NCBI GenBank assembly: GCA_029959195.1
Contig: CP114117.1
Location: 682,001 to 746,000, forward strand
Length of the DNA: 64,000 bases
Direction of reading: 5' to 3'
Source: Dictyophora rubrovolvata
Taxonomy: Eukaryota > Basidiomycota > Agaricomycetes > Phallales > Phallaceae
Shown here: positions 15,096-24,800 of the stretch, in pieces
How positions within the stretch are numbered: position 1 is the stretch's first letter
How the letters are laid out: each line of letters begins with the position of its first letter
Made by a program: the position numbers and the translations under genes
Notes under the pieces: generated by a model
Databases searched by the model: none
What the model saw: the letters and a program-made list of their open reading frames with translations, nothing else
Told to the model about the DNA's origin: nothing

Positions 15096-16026
15096 GCGGT
15101 GAAGATAAGCACACAGCAAACAAGGAGAATGTTTCTTTGCCATTTATCTTTATTTTGGGAGATTAGTGCCTTGTGTACACTCGGTAAAAAGACTGATGGG
15201 ACCGGTGCAGGGGCATCCCAAATAAGAAGGAGAGTCTGTCACGCAAAAACAAAGAATAAATACAGAGTAGTGATAATTATGATGTAGCGATTATTACGTA
15301 CTTAGGGAATAAATTCGAGGCTGGATGAAAGCTGGATGAAAGTGTCATTGACTGACATTAGTGTTGCCCACGAATGGCTGGTTAACCATCCAGCCATTCG
15401 GCCGGCAGCCAATAAAACACAGCTCCACTCAGCCTACCGCCAAAGTCCTAGGCATAGGAACAGAAAATTAGAACATACCTAAATATATTGTGCAATTGCT
15501 TTACTTGAAATTTCATTGGAGCTCACTTAAAAAATTCTACAATAAACATTCCGTTGCCTGGCTCGGAGTTGTTCTGTGTTCTTTATCGGGTGTTGCTTGC
15601 ATCATATTGAGCGCTTGTGGGGCAGCGGCTCTACTCCCTTCACACTCCAACTCGAGCTCCCCCTTTGTAGAATAAAGCAGAGCTTTCCGGGGCTTGTGCT
15701 GAACCCAGGCTCTCAGAATTCATCATAAGCTTCTTAAACTATTTATGTACAGGAATCCAACATGAAAACCTTTCAAGACACATACAGCCTCCAGCTTTGC
15801 GTGACAGACTCTCCTTCTTATTTGGGATAACCCTGCACCGGTCCCATCAAATCTTACACACCCGATTGTCGAGTGTGCACAAGGCACTGTGAACCCCCCG
15901 AGTCTAATTAGACTTGGGCCCGTTTGGACCCGTTTGGACCCTGCCAGATCAGGCACGGGCGATTTTGCGACACGACTATAAATTCAACAAGCGATAGAGA
16001 TACGAGATATACAACCGGCTTTATGA
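15096..16026. other. Non-coding stretch containing an inverted-repeat pair
   Basis: No gene is recognised. It is dominated by the inverted repeat described at 15166-15887, with a perfect 11-bp hairpin inside. Confidence 0.45.
15166..15887. repeat. Inverted repeat pair with 552 bp spacer
   Basis: Arm 15166-15245 and arm 15798-15887 are reverse complements apart from small indels. The shared core reads GATGGGACCGGTGCAGGG, then AATAAGAAGGAGAGTCTGTC. The spacer includes a perfect hairpin at 15371-15400 (stem CGAATGGCTGG, 8-nt loop). This could be a foldback element or two facing copies of one repeat; no coding capacity is recognised. Confidence 0.6.
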
Positions 16027-16450
16027 GGCTTTATGCAGTGCCCGTCATCGGTCGCTGGTCAAATATGACCTGCACTATGTAATTGAAATGCTGTATCATC
16101 ATGCAGTCTTTCCATTGCACAACGTCGTGAACCAAAAACATGGTTGTTGTTTTGTAGACATAAATGGATGCATGGATGGATACAGCGCTCGAGATACTCT
16201 TCAGGCTTGCATGCCTGTACAATTAATGAAAAAAAAAATGAACATTCCATACCGTAACATTTAACATCCCGCATTATATTCCGCATCATATTCCACACCG
16301 CAATATTGAACACCACTGCATCTTTGACCATTCCACACCGCACCCGGTCAGGTTCACGCCGAAGTTTCAGGGTTTTTGAGTATAAGAACAAGAACATTCT
16401 CAATACATTATCCTCATTCGTTCTTGTGGATCCTCCGCTATCTTTATTTT
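16027..16450 (+). repeat. Orphan copy of the HsbA-like upstream region
   Basis: Matches the roughly 400 bp region upstream of the gene at 16968: GTCAAATATGACC, CGTCGTGAACCAAAAACAT, GATGGATACAGCGCTC, and the CCCGGTCAGGTTCACGCCGAA block. No secreted-protein exon follows it here, so it is a promoter fragment left by the duplications. Confidence 0.6.
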
Positions 16451-16815
16451 GCGCTGTACCCAAGACCTTATGATAACGATTATTTAAAAAAATAATTAGT
16501 TAAATTAATGCTAAAGAATCCTCTCTTTTATGGGCCCCTGACATGGTATCATCAGACCGTTGAAACTCGGCAGTGGAAACCGGCTGGTGCGTTAGGTACA
16601 CTATGCTGGAGAGTGTCCGTCACTGGATCAACGGTCACCGGTCAAATATGACCGTCTATGCTGGGTCATCATGCAATCCCTGTCTTTTCGTTGCACACTG
16701 TCGTGAACCAAAAACATGATTGTTGTTTTTCTTGATTTTATAGACATGGATGGATACAGCGCTCAAGACATTCCGAGTTCCTTAGACTTGCATGCCTTTA
16801 CAATGAACATTCGCA

Positions 16816-16900
16816 CCGCAATTTTGAACATCACCGCATCTTTGACCATTTCACACCGCACCCGGTCAGGTTCACGCCGAAATCCCAGGGTTTTTGCATA
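16816..16900 (+). promoter_or_regulatory. Conserved proximal promoter of the HsbA-like gene
   Basis: Contains CACACCGCACCCGGTCAGG, then TTCACGCCGAAATCCCAGG, then a TTTTTGCATACAAAAG block in the TATA position. The block is repeated upstream of the copies at 19.3, 44.2, 46.0 and 49.8 kb. Copies at 19317-19323 and 44235-44241 have an intact TATAAAA at this point, whereas here it reads TACAAAA. Confidence 0.5.
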
Positions 16901-16967
16901 CAAAAGTCGGATGGGTTGGATACAAATACATCTTTCATACATCATCCTCGTTTAGTTTCTTTCGCAC

Positions 16968-17943
16968 ATGCACCCTCTCAGAGCTCCTTTTGCGCTCCTC
17001 GCAATGACTTTCGTCACCACTGTTTTGGCAACTCCCATCAATGTTCACGTTCGGCGAGACAACGTCACTGCAGACCTTGTTACTGCAATGGCTTTAGTGG
17101 ATGTGGCCATCGTAAGTCACACTTACGCCTCTATTCTGCTCCATACACATGAACCAAATTCCTTCTTCCTTCTTCCACTCTCCGTCCGGAAAAGGTAATT
17201 GCCAACAACGATATTTCAAATTTATTTCCAAACCCAACTGACCCAACTGACTCAAAAGTAAGTCATTGACAAAGCCAGATTGTTATATGCCGTCTAAAAG
17301 TTTTTTCATTGAGATTCAAACTGCAACAAATGATATCTCAACCGCCGCAGAGAGACTAGATGACGTAAGAAACGCCCTCAATTCTCATCCAAAAATTTTA
17401 TGTAATTGAAACGCAAAGGTGACTCTGGCCACGCGTGTAAGAGAGCTTGGCTTTTAATGGGGAAAACAATCTGACATCAATATCAACAAAGGCAGTTGAT
17501 CCCTTCAATAACGATGAAAGCGAAACCTTCATAAATAACTTTGTCGCACCCCTCTTCAGCAGCATTGAAGCCACCGCCATGCTGTCAGCGCAACAGGCAT
17601 CCGATATTTCTGTCGCTCTAAGTGCTAACGATACTAAGAACTTCGCGACATCGATCTTCCAAATGTCAGAAGCCATAGGTGTAAGATGGTTTAGCTCGGT
17701 AACAGTAATCCTTAATGATAATGATTTACAGCTTTTGGTAAACACCATGAGGCTCGTGCTTTCTTCGGTATGTTTTTGATTATATGTATCTGAGGAACGC
17801 TAAACACTCACGTTCATGTCTCTTTCCCCCTAAAGGATACGGTAGATATGTTGAACGCTGCTATTGTGGGTCCAGAAAGTGACTTGAACCGAGTTCTTAA
17901 TCTCGAAGCCTTTGCAAGTTGCGAGTGCTCTCATGATCGTTGA
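16968..17943 (+). CDS. Small secreted HsbA-like protein, copy A (intact)
   Basis: Six short exons join in frame to roughly 190 residues. The signal peptide is MHPLRAPFALLAMTFVTTVLA. The mature part begins around TPINVHVRRDNVTADL, with potential N-glycosylation at DNVT. Later exons read VIANNDISN, IQTATNDISTAAERLDD, then the long helical exon from AVDPFNNDESE to FQMSEAIG, a short LLVNTM exon, and the last exon ending CECSHDR with TGA at 17941-17943. Length, signal peptide and alternating helical pattern resemble the hydrophobic surface-binding protein A / cell-wall galactomannoprotein group. I assign that family with moderate confidence. Regulatory and 3' flanks are shared with the other copies in the window. 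Confidence 0.6.
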
Positions 17944-17989
17944 AAGTTGTGAGCGCTCTTGATCTCGCAGCCTTTCAACCCGCTGGCGC

Positions 17990-18530
17990 TGGGTCGTGTC
18001 AATGGGTTTTACAATATATCATAATTGGTATTCACACTCGACTAGTTTTCCTCCTAGCTCACTTATTATTATTATCAATATTTACATATTGTGATTACGC
18101 ACTGAGTGACAACTTGCACACCAAATCCGGCCTACTGACTGGAAACTTGGATTCCGGCTATCCTGGATCGACAGCAAGCATTACTCGAGTAGTGTCTTCC
18201 TGTTTATGGTAATTCCCTAAAGCGTCGACGGTCTTCAATCTGCACTTTGCACGATCAGTGTCCTTAGATTGGTTCGAGCTTGGACTCTGCCGGCGCCTCC
18301 AATCGTGCCACTGCGTGTTAAATTTTGTTCCTTCATGTGTATATATATGTGGATTCGTGCTAGGGTCCAGTGATTTTTTTTTTTCAGCCTCATGATGGAA
18401 TATTTACAAAAAAATTTAGTATGAGCTAATCAGATGCTAATTAGTAACTAGACCGGGTACGTCATGACTCGGAGCGGGATTTCAGTATGTCAGTCAGCCA
18501 GAAATGCCAGAGTCCGGACCAGTATATCAA
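17990..18530 (+). repeat. 3'-flank repeat between HsbA-like copy A and ABC relic
   Basis: Contains ATATATCATAATTGGTATTC, TGGATTCCGGCTATCCTGG, ATTACTCGAGTA and the segment with GTCTTCAATCTGCACTTTGC. Closely matches the reverse complement of 48.1-48.64 kb. Confidence 0.65.
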
Positions 18531-18654
18531 TATTAGATAACGAAATGATTCGCACCGTGATCTGAGACCGCCACCTGCATTACCCTCAGTCGACTAATAG
18601 AGCAGGGATTTCTGCGAGCCAGCTTTCTTCTCGTAGCATCGGACATGTAGTTGA

Positions 18655-19073
18655 TGCTGCTCCTTCATGCGAGAATTATGGCATCGTCAATGATTCGACT
18701 TGCGCATGTCCGATTGGCTTTGGAGGTCCCACTTGCGATTTGCTGGGATGCGGTGGAATGATTTTTCAAGGTTCCCAAGGCAACGGCCGCTCGCTCAACC
18801 CCAAAAAAATGTCCCAAGTAATTTTTCAAGTTGTGCTTGTGTAAACGGTTGGACTGGTCCTGGTTGTAATGGTAAGAAATAGTTTTCCGATCACTGAGGG
18901 TTTTGTCATTAGTTGCCATTGACCGTCACCAAAGCATGCACAACAGCAAATGCTTGTCAAGTTGGTCAATACAGCAACTGCCCAGCGTAATTAATATATC
19001 CCAAAACCTGGTCATGACCTGTCATCAACCTCGCGTTTTTGCTGCGAGTCAAACGAGCTGTGATACTATGTAT
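18655..19073 (+). pseudogene. Exon relic of the EGF-bearing ABC transporter
   Basis: Encodes pieces of the N-terminal ectodomain of the gene at 36984-40937: CENYG, then STCACPIGFGGPTCDLLGCG, then SSCACVNGWTGPGCN, followed by the next exon (TACQVG-like region). Frame is lost between blocks, and neither the ATP-binding domain nor the membrane part is present. It is a 5' fragment carried within the duplication unit. Confidence 0.7.
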
Positions 19074-19398
19074 GTAGGTATGGTCATTTCCGTCCTTGTT
19101 CCAATGTCATTGTCTGATCTTCAATTTCAAGTATCTCGACCATTGTAAGTCCTCCATTCAACCATTTATCCATTCACTTTCATATTGTACATTTACGGCC
19201 TTATTATTAGTGTCCTTACCATATCGAACATTCCCCGTTATATTTCCGCCATTATATTCCGTATCGCAATACTGAACATCACCGCATCTCCTCGCCGAAA
19301 TCCCAGGCTTTTTGTGTATAAAAGTCGGAACATTTTGGATGGGTTGGATACACAATACATCTTTCATACATTATCCTCGTTATATTTATTTCGCACGT

Positions 19399-19925
19399 GC
19401 ACCCTCTCAGAGCTCCTTTTGCACTCCTCGCAACGACTTTCGTCACCACTGTTTTGGCGTTGAACTCCCCTCAATGGTCCCGCCCGTGTTCCTTCTCGCA
19501 ACATTACGGACCTGTTTAATAGTATGAATTTAGCGTATCAGAATGTCGTAAGTCCCGCTTACGCCCCTATTCTTCTCCATACACATGGACTACTCTCCCG
19601 GATAAGTTGATTGTCAACACCGAGATTATGGCTCTTGCTACTACCTTACATGACACGGCGCCAATAGTAAGTTATTAACAAAACTAGGTTGTTATATGCT
19701 GTCTAAAAGTTTTATTAAGCTTCAGAAAATAATAAATGATCTTTCAACCGCCGGAGACAACGTGAATCAGGTAAGAAACGCCCCCTTATTCGCATCCAAA
19801 AAAATCTTTTTCACCCAGTTGAAACGCATAGACGGCTTCCCTCGTACAGGTAAGAGAATTTGGGTTTTAAAAGGGAGAAGAAACTGACATTAATACCAAC
19901 AAAGGCAGCTGGTACCTTCCCTGAG
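19399..19925 (+). pseudogene. HsbA-like secreted protein, copy B (decayed)
   Basis: Retains the promoter with a good TATAAAA at 19317-19323 and an exon 1 similar to HPLRAPFALLATTFVTTVLA. The initiator ATG reads GTG (CACGTGCACCCTC instead of CACATGCACCCTC), exon 1 shifts frame after the signal peptide, and the copy stops after the exon that begins with the GCAGCTGGTACC block. The downstream helical exon is missing. Judged non-functional. Confidence 0.65.
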
Positions 19926-19944
19926 GACTCGCTTATCATTTATT

Positions 19945-20350
19945 ATGAATATTTATGCTTCAATATATCAACAACATTATGATTACTTGGGACGCAGAAC
20001 AGTGGATGGAACAATTTGAAATACTTACTCGAGTAATTTCTCCAAGTATACAGAGACATATATTTTAACGGCCTGGGGCGTCGACGGACTTCAATTCGTA
20101 TTTTGCACAATCAGTGTCCTTAAATTGGTTTGAGCCTGGACTTTGTCTCCCGTCGTGCCCCTTGTTCCTTCATATATGTGGATCCGTCAGTGACCCTGGC
20201 CTCATGATGGAATATTTCAAAAAAAATAATTTAGTATGGGCAGTACTTTCTCGGTGCCAATTAAATACTAACTAGGCCGGGTCCATGAGCGGGATTTCTG
20301 TACGTCAACCAGCCAGAAATACTAGAGTTCGGACCCGCCTTGACGCAAAA
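19945..20350 (+). repeat. 3'-flank repeat after copy B
   Basis: Carries TACTCGAGTAATTTC, the GTCGACGGACTTCAATT block, and CCTCATGATGGAATATTT, all shared with the flank at 18.0-18.5 kb. Confidence 0.6.
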
Positions 20351-20777
20351 CGCTCGCGCCGACGAAATTACAAGGCATCATTTGACGAAACTGGCTACAT
20401 GTGAATGTTTAATCAAAGTATGAATTCAATTTGGCGCTTTTCTACTTTTCAATATTAAATTTCCATCGAATGAAATCACAATGCAGCGCAGGCACATGTG
20501 TATTTGCCTCAAAAGACAAGAACGAAATAAGTATCGTTTTAGCCGCTGCCAGTGGTGCTCGAAGTAAACATGGTGACAACTTTTGTGGCCGGTGATATCA
20601 TGTATGTCATACATGTACTGCTCTTCGCACGCGACATTCAAGAGGAAGGGATGATATCTGTCTATGGAGGTATTTAGACTCGAATGACCAAGACCGTTAG
20701 ACATTCCAACCACTTGGCACTCAGATAGCTCCTTCTAATCGTTGAAGTGACACTCTCCTTCTGTTTATTGCATCAGA
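20351..20777. other. Intergenic, nothing recognised
   Basis: This 427 bp stretch lies between the end of the duplication arm and the peptide gene at 20778. It presumably includes the promoter of that gene. No conserved block is seen. Confidence 0.35.
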
Positions 20778-20963
20778 ATGAAAATATCCTTGCTTTTCTT
20801 CTTCTTTTGGATAGAGTTTCTAGTCCACTTGATGCCACTAGAAAAACCCACGTCCGTTACGACATCCATTGGACATATCAACCAGGCTACAAGGCTTCCT
20901 TTGATTAAAGAGATATTTTCCGGAGCCGCAGTGGGTGGACCCGGAGGATCTAATGAGTTTTAA
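20778..20963 (+). CDS. Small secreted peptide with C-terminal GGPG motif (61 aa)
   Basis: Single exon. A very hydrophobic N-terminus (MKISLLFFFFWIEFLVHLMP) looks like a signal peptide. The middle is Ser/Thr-rich with no cysteine, and the tail is AAVGGPGGSNEF followed by TAA. It shares only the tail and overall layout with the other members, so it is a diverged paralogue. Lack of cysteines and of a CaaX box argues against a mating pheromone or a knottin. Confidence 0.55.
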   Translation: MKISLLFFFFWIEFLVHLMPLEKPTSVTTSIGHINQATRLPLIKEIFSGAAVGGPGGSNEF

Positions 20964-21444
20964 CCTTGGTTTGATCCGATCTTTTGAATCAACCCTACTT
21001 GCAGATAGCATAACATGTCTATAGAATGGATGGGTCTAATCCAGCCAGTAGTTTGCAAAACAATTGTTACATACCTTCTCAACACACTTCTGATTTATGG
21101 GGTCCGGCTAATAGTAAAACGATCGGAAGGAAGCTTAGAGTGTCAGCTGAAACCTCAATAGTGATATATCCCAGTTTAGTTTGTTCACCGTTGAGTCGTG
21201 TCTCAGAGTGAATTCTCAAGTAACCGAACATGTCGATTGGTATTTGATTAGATATAATATGCATTACTTTTCAACTGGTCATTGGCGTCCTAGAATCGCG
21301 CGGAGTAAATAATAACGACAAAGGATTTCAAGGCCTCGACGTTGACTCTGACAATGCGTCTCGTACGAAATTTTTTGCCGGACCATTGAATCTTCTCATA
21401 GCACCCAAGTTCACTGAAACTGATCAGGAACACGGCCTTGCAAG
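20964..21444. other. Intergenic, nothing recognised
   Basis: This 481 bp stretch runs between the peptide gene and the 3' end of the BUD21-like gene. Short open frames on both strands have no similarity I can name. Confidence 0.35.
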
Positions 21445-21998
21445 TCAATGACAAGAAGACATACCAGGCATCCTGTTCCAATCTCTTGGTGGTCCGCGAC
21501 CACCGCCCCCGACCTTCGAGTCGCCCTTTGAAGAAATTTTCTGTCTACCGGCCGGCCCGCTCCTTTTCGTGAGTGACGATGTTGTTGCAACGGTTACGTC
21601 TTGGTTATGTAGTTGCAGCTGCGTCTTCATGAACTTGGCAATATGATGAGACTGGTATCCTTCTCCTACTGGAGAAGCTGAAGAAAGGACTTTTATAGCA
21701 CGGCCCCTTTGATCATAACAAGGTTAGTAGGATCAAATCTTTGCCAAACAAGCACATTTACCCAACGATCAGCTCCTTTGCTCGATTCGCCCTTCTTTTC
21801 TTCTTCTTCTTGTCAGGTTTCGATCTGTTCTCAGACGATTCACTCGACTGATTTATTGTCGATTTACTAATAGCGGCCGCAGCAAATATATGGTCCGGAA
21901 GTTGCTTTGTTGTGATATCTGGATCTGCAGCGACTTGGTATTCATTGGTGATCCCGCCCCATTCTTCTTCTACTTGTTTATCATCTTCCATTCTCTCC

Positions 21999-22060
<62 letters not shown>

Positions 22061-22408
22061 CTCGCCTGCATCTCCGTCCACCACGTCATCTTCACTACTT
22101 TCCTCAGCAGCTTGTCTCATTGCACGTTCCATTCTCTCCTCTGCCTCAGTCATTCGTACCCGTTCTTTACTCTTCAGCTTCTTTGTGCGATCATCGGTTT
22201 CTAATCTTTTCGCCTTTTCCTCTTTGAGAAGCCTATCTCTCTCCCGGTTTTCATTCTTCTTTTTCGTTCGTTGACTGCTTTCGTGAAGTCTGATTGTTTT
22301 CGCTTTTGCTTCTAAGATCTTCTTGGAGGATGACAATGAAACAGCCTCAGGACCGTCAGAATCAGAGTCAGAGTTTGTTCGAACGCCAAAAGGTCGTTTT
22401 GGAGGCAT
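21445..22408 (-). CDS. BUD21: BUD21/UTP16-like acidic nucleolar protein
   Basis: Likely small-subunit processome component acting with U3 snoRNA in 18S rRNA maturation. ATG at 22408 (MPPKRPFGVRTNSDSDSD). The order is a Ser-rich start, a long Lys/Glu/Arg charged coiled region, an uninterrupted aspartate run encoded by the microsatellite at 22001-22060, the block TTKQLPDHIFAAAAISK, and a basic KKKKKRRANRAKELIVG stretch. An intron near 21.70-21.76 kb joins this to a second exon with RAIKVLSSASP, AKFMKTQLQ and TKRSGPAGR. The LPDHIF block, the following basic segment and the RSGPAGR tail fit Bud21. The exact C-terminus is uncertain. Confidence 0.65.
22001..22060. repeat. GTCATC hexanucleotide microsatellite
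   Basis: Ten GTCATC units encoding an aspartate run on the minus strand within the BUD21-like gene. The run is alternating GAT and GAC codons and is likely length-variable between strains. Confidence 0.9.
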
Positions 22409-22650
22409 TGAGAACAGCCTTGAATCGAGGTTAGTCGTGGGCTTAGTAAGCTATCCGCCAACGCCTTTTGGTTCGTGTTGAAATAAACGGGATGTTTCAA
22501 TCAAAACCGCGCAAGCCATGTGTAATCTATTATTGTATCTTGTCTGGCTGGTATCGAGTCAGTGAGCAGTGTTTGAATCAAAGATCTGATAGGCACCCGC
22601 CCCTCACTATAGATGAACTTTGTTCCGGTTGACACATTTCAGATCCGAAT

Positions 22651-22657
22651 TATAAAA
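22651..22657 (+). promoter_or_regulatory. TATA box upstream of GGPG peptide gene
   Basis: TATAAAA located 93 bp before the ATG at 22744, a usual distance for fungal TATA promoters. Confidence 0.4.
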
Positions 22658-22743
22658 AACATCGAGAAGATAGAAATTTGACTGCCAGACAAGTATATAG
22701 ACAAGGCCTTCCTCAGACAGTATCACACACCGTCTTCATTCAA

Positions 22744-22923
22744 ATGACCACACCTAAACTATCTACAACTTTTCTTCTGCTTGGCATTCTCCTCTGTCTC
22801 ATCGGCCAGTCTTTAGGGGCGAAAATTGCTGCAGAGCATGCAGAACATGATTTATCTCATTCTCCCATCGAGGCATTTCCAATACCTCCAATCGTGGGAG
22901 GACCAGGAGGAGTAAATGGTTGA
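22744..22923 (+). CDS. Small secreted peptide with C-terminal GGPG motif (59 aa)
   Basis: I chose the second in-frame ATG (22744) because it opens directly into a signal peptide (TTFLLLGILLCLIGQSLGA). The ATG-less upstream frame from 22678 has none. The mature part is about 34 residues, acidic and His-containing (AEHAEHDLSHSP), then Pro-rich (IEAFPIPP), ending IVGGPGGVNG and TGA. The signal peptide resembles those of the genes at 24178 and 24801 (FLLLGILLCL versus LLFGILLLIL), supporting common descent. The gene is divergent from the BUD21-like gene, with 335 bp between starts. Function unknown. Confidence 0.65.
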   Translation: MTTPKLSTTFLLLGILLCLIGQSLGAKIAAEHAEHDLSHSPIEAFPIPPIVGGPGGVNG

Positions 22924-23442
22924 CGCGTTGACGGGCGGCCTGTCTAGCAAGTCCCTATGGTAATTGATGTAAGTTGGTATCTAATGACCAGTAGATTGCT
23001 GACACAGATGGTTTTTGAAGCCTTTCCAGTACTTACTTCAATTGTACGACTGTCGTTGTAGTAATTCAATACGCTTCACCTTCTATTGGCATTTTCAATC
23101 GACGCCATGACGCAAGTGCCAGACGTCTTATGAACAAAGAAATCGAATGAACCCCTTCATATAACTATTAATATAACAATACAGTTCGCCGATTATTCCT
23201 TCAGACCCCAACAGGAAAATCATGTGAAACAATAAGAACTTGAATGAATATTTCCATTCGCTACCACTCGGGTTTGCCAATGTCTAATACGACACGCACA
23301 GCTACCGGGAATACAGAAGAACCTGCGCCCATTTGGACAAGAGTTGGACGTGCGAAACAGCTCCTATGTTCCTGATCTGTAGGCGTGAAAAGTTTTAAAA
23401 TGAAAGCTTCGTTGACAACTAAGATCCTTAACGTCATATTAA

Positions 23443-23639
23443 ATGACTATACTCCCGAAACCAACAACGTTTCTCCTATTCGGAATTCTTTCATTCTCTC
23501 CAAATCTTCCGAAGCAGCTATCATTGGACCCTATGATCATGCTCCTGACTACACCACGCCAAGCCAGCCGCTCGTTAGGACTGACGGAACCTCATTTCAA
23601 CCCGGTGTAGTGGGACCCGTAGGCGGACCAAATACTTGA
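23443..23639 (+). pseudogene. Decayed GGPG-type peptide gene
   Basis: Aligned with the gene at 24178, the ancestral ATG is at 23443 and opens MTILPKPTTFLLFGILS. After that the signal-peptide frame and the mature frame (SEAAIIGPYDHAPDY) are no longer the same, so one indel separates them. The tail reads VVGPVGGPNT instead of VGGPGPN. An 85-codon frame through the mature part starts further upstream but lacks a signal peptide. I judge the copy non-functional. Confidence 0.6.
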
Positions 23640-23810
23640 CAACATACTCCAAGTCGTTCAGAAATAACGGATGTGGGTGTTTCGTCGTCGATTTGATAAA
23701 ATAGTAAACCTGAAGTACTCATTGTTGCAGAGCAAAGCGTGGTCTTGAACTTGAAGTGTGGGGTTCGATAACGTTTATGGTCATCACGACATTCCGAGTA
23801 TATACATTAC

Positions 23811-23925
23811 GAACGACAATGAATGACGGGTCCAGTTGATCAATGAGTTTTCAAGACAAAAGGATCCTTTTGGAAAAGACGGCTCAGATCTTCCAGAAGC
23901 ACCCTGACAGGTTCGGACGCTACCT
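23811..23925 (+). pseudogene. Fossil of the REV1 5' end
   Basis: ACGAACGACAATGAATGAC, then TTTTGGAAAAGACGG-TCAGAT, then CAGGTTCGGAC. This follows the real REV1 start at 25301-25400 base for base with small indels, so it is a duplicated piece out of frame. The 81-codon frame starting at 23843 is a by-product. Confidence 0.7.
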
Positions 23926-24177
23926 TCATATGACTGATTATGATTATTTGATCACGGATTCCTTCAGACCAAACAGGAAGGCTTACCATATGAATGGCCA
24001 TCTCCACTGGCTGCCATCGAAAGCTGTCCAAGACGTACGTCGATGCCGCCGGGAATATAGGAACCTATACACAGACAATCTGAATTGAACGTGTGAGAAA
24101 CCTTCTATTTTCCTATTCCGTAGCCATAGACGTGAAAGTTTAAAAGCAGGCCACAATCAAGATCTTTCACGTCGAAA

Positions 24178-24366
24178 ATGACCTTGCTAACGAAACCAAC
24201 GTCTCTCTTATTCGGGATTCTTCTTCTGATTCTCGCCAAATACTCCGGAGCAGCTATCGTTGGACCCTATGATAATGCTCCTTACTATTCCACGACAAGT
24301 CAATCGTCTGCCAGTGTTGCTGCGACACCAATTAAAGTAGGAGGACCCGGACCGAATGGTCGATGA
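24178..24366 (+). CDS. Small secreted peptide with C-terminal GGPG motif (62 aa)
   Basis: Signal peptide MTLLTKPTSLLFGILLLILA with cleavage expected near YSGA. The mature chain is about 37 residues and opens AIVGPYDNAPYYSTTSQ, then Ser/Ala-rich, ending IKVGGPGPNGR and TGA. It is closest to the gene at 24801: both have the PYDxAxxY block and the VGGPGPN tail. A GTGAAAGTTTAAAAGC element lies about 40 bp before the ATG and is repeated before the neighbouring copies. There are no cysteines. The second member of the tandem array; function unknown. Confidence 0.7.
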   Translation: MTLLTKPTSLLFGILLLILAKYSGAAIVGPYDNAPYYSTTSQSSASVAATPIKVGGPGPNGR

Positions 24367-24800
24367 CTATGGTATGCTTTTAGTTGATCGAAAAACTGTG
24401 TGACTGACGTTAACATGGTTGCAAAGAGTTTGTAGTCTCGAAGTGTGGTCCAACTTAAACAGTGCCTGATAGTATGGCTTTATAACGCTGTCACTTCAAC
24501 TGTAATAATATGTTTAAATTTCTGATAAAAAACGTCAGTATGGTCATAACGGATAATAAATGTAGTGCACTTGAGCCTTTGTGAATAGGAAAGGCCCAAT
24601 CCTTATTCGATAGGAAATGAACGCCAGTGCCATTTGAATATGCACTTGTGGGCACTACCGGAATATAGAAAACCTGTATGCAGAATTTGAATAGAGTTGG
24701 ACGTGTGAGAATACCTTATGTTCCATTTGTCTTAGCCATAAGCGTGAAAAGCTTTAAAGCAGGTTTAGGTTGAAACCGAGATCTTTCACGTCACAGACAA

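Larger units (their letters stand above)
16568..20350 (+). repeat. Plus-strand arm of an inverted segmental duplication
   Basis: Order on the plus strand is HsbA-like gene (16968), 3' flank, ABC-transporter exon relic (18655), HsbA-like relic (19399), 3' flank. The same order is found on the minus strand from 49.95 down to 44.56 kb. Shared details include the terminal exon ending CECSHDR and the CTCGAAGCCTTTGCAAGTTG block. Confidence 0.7.

Noticed and set aside
22001-22060. CRISPR-like array
   Set aside because: It is a pure hexanucleotide microsatellite without spacers, in a coding frame, in a eukaryote.
23843-24088. 81-codon frame as a gene
   Set aside because: Its DNA is the displaced REV1 5' fragment plus array flank, read out of the REV1 frame.
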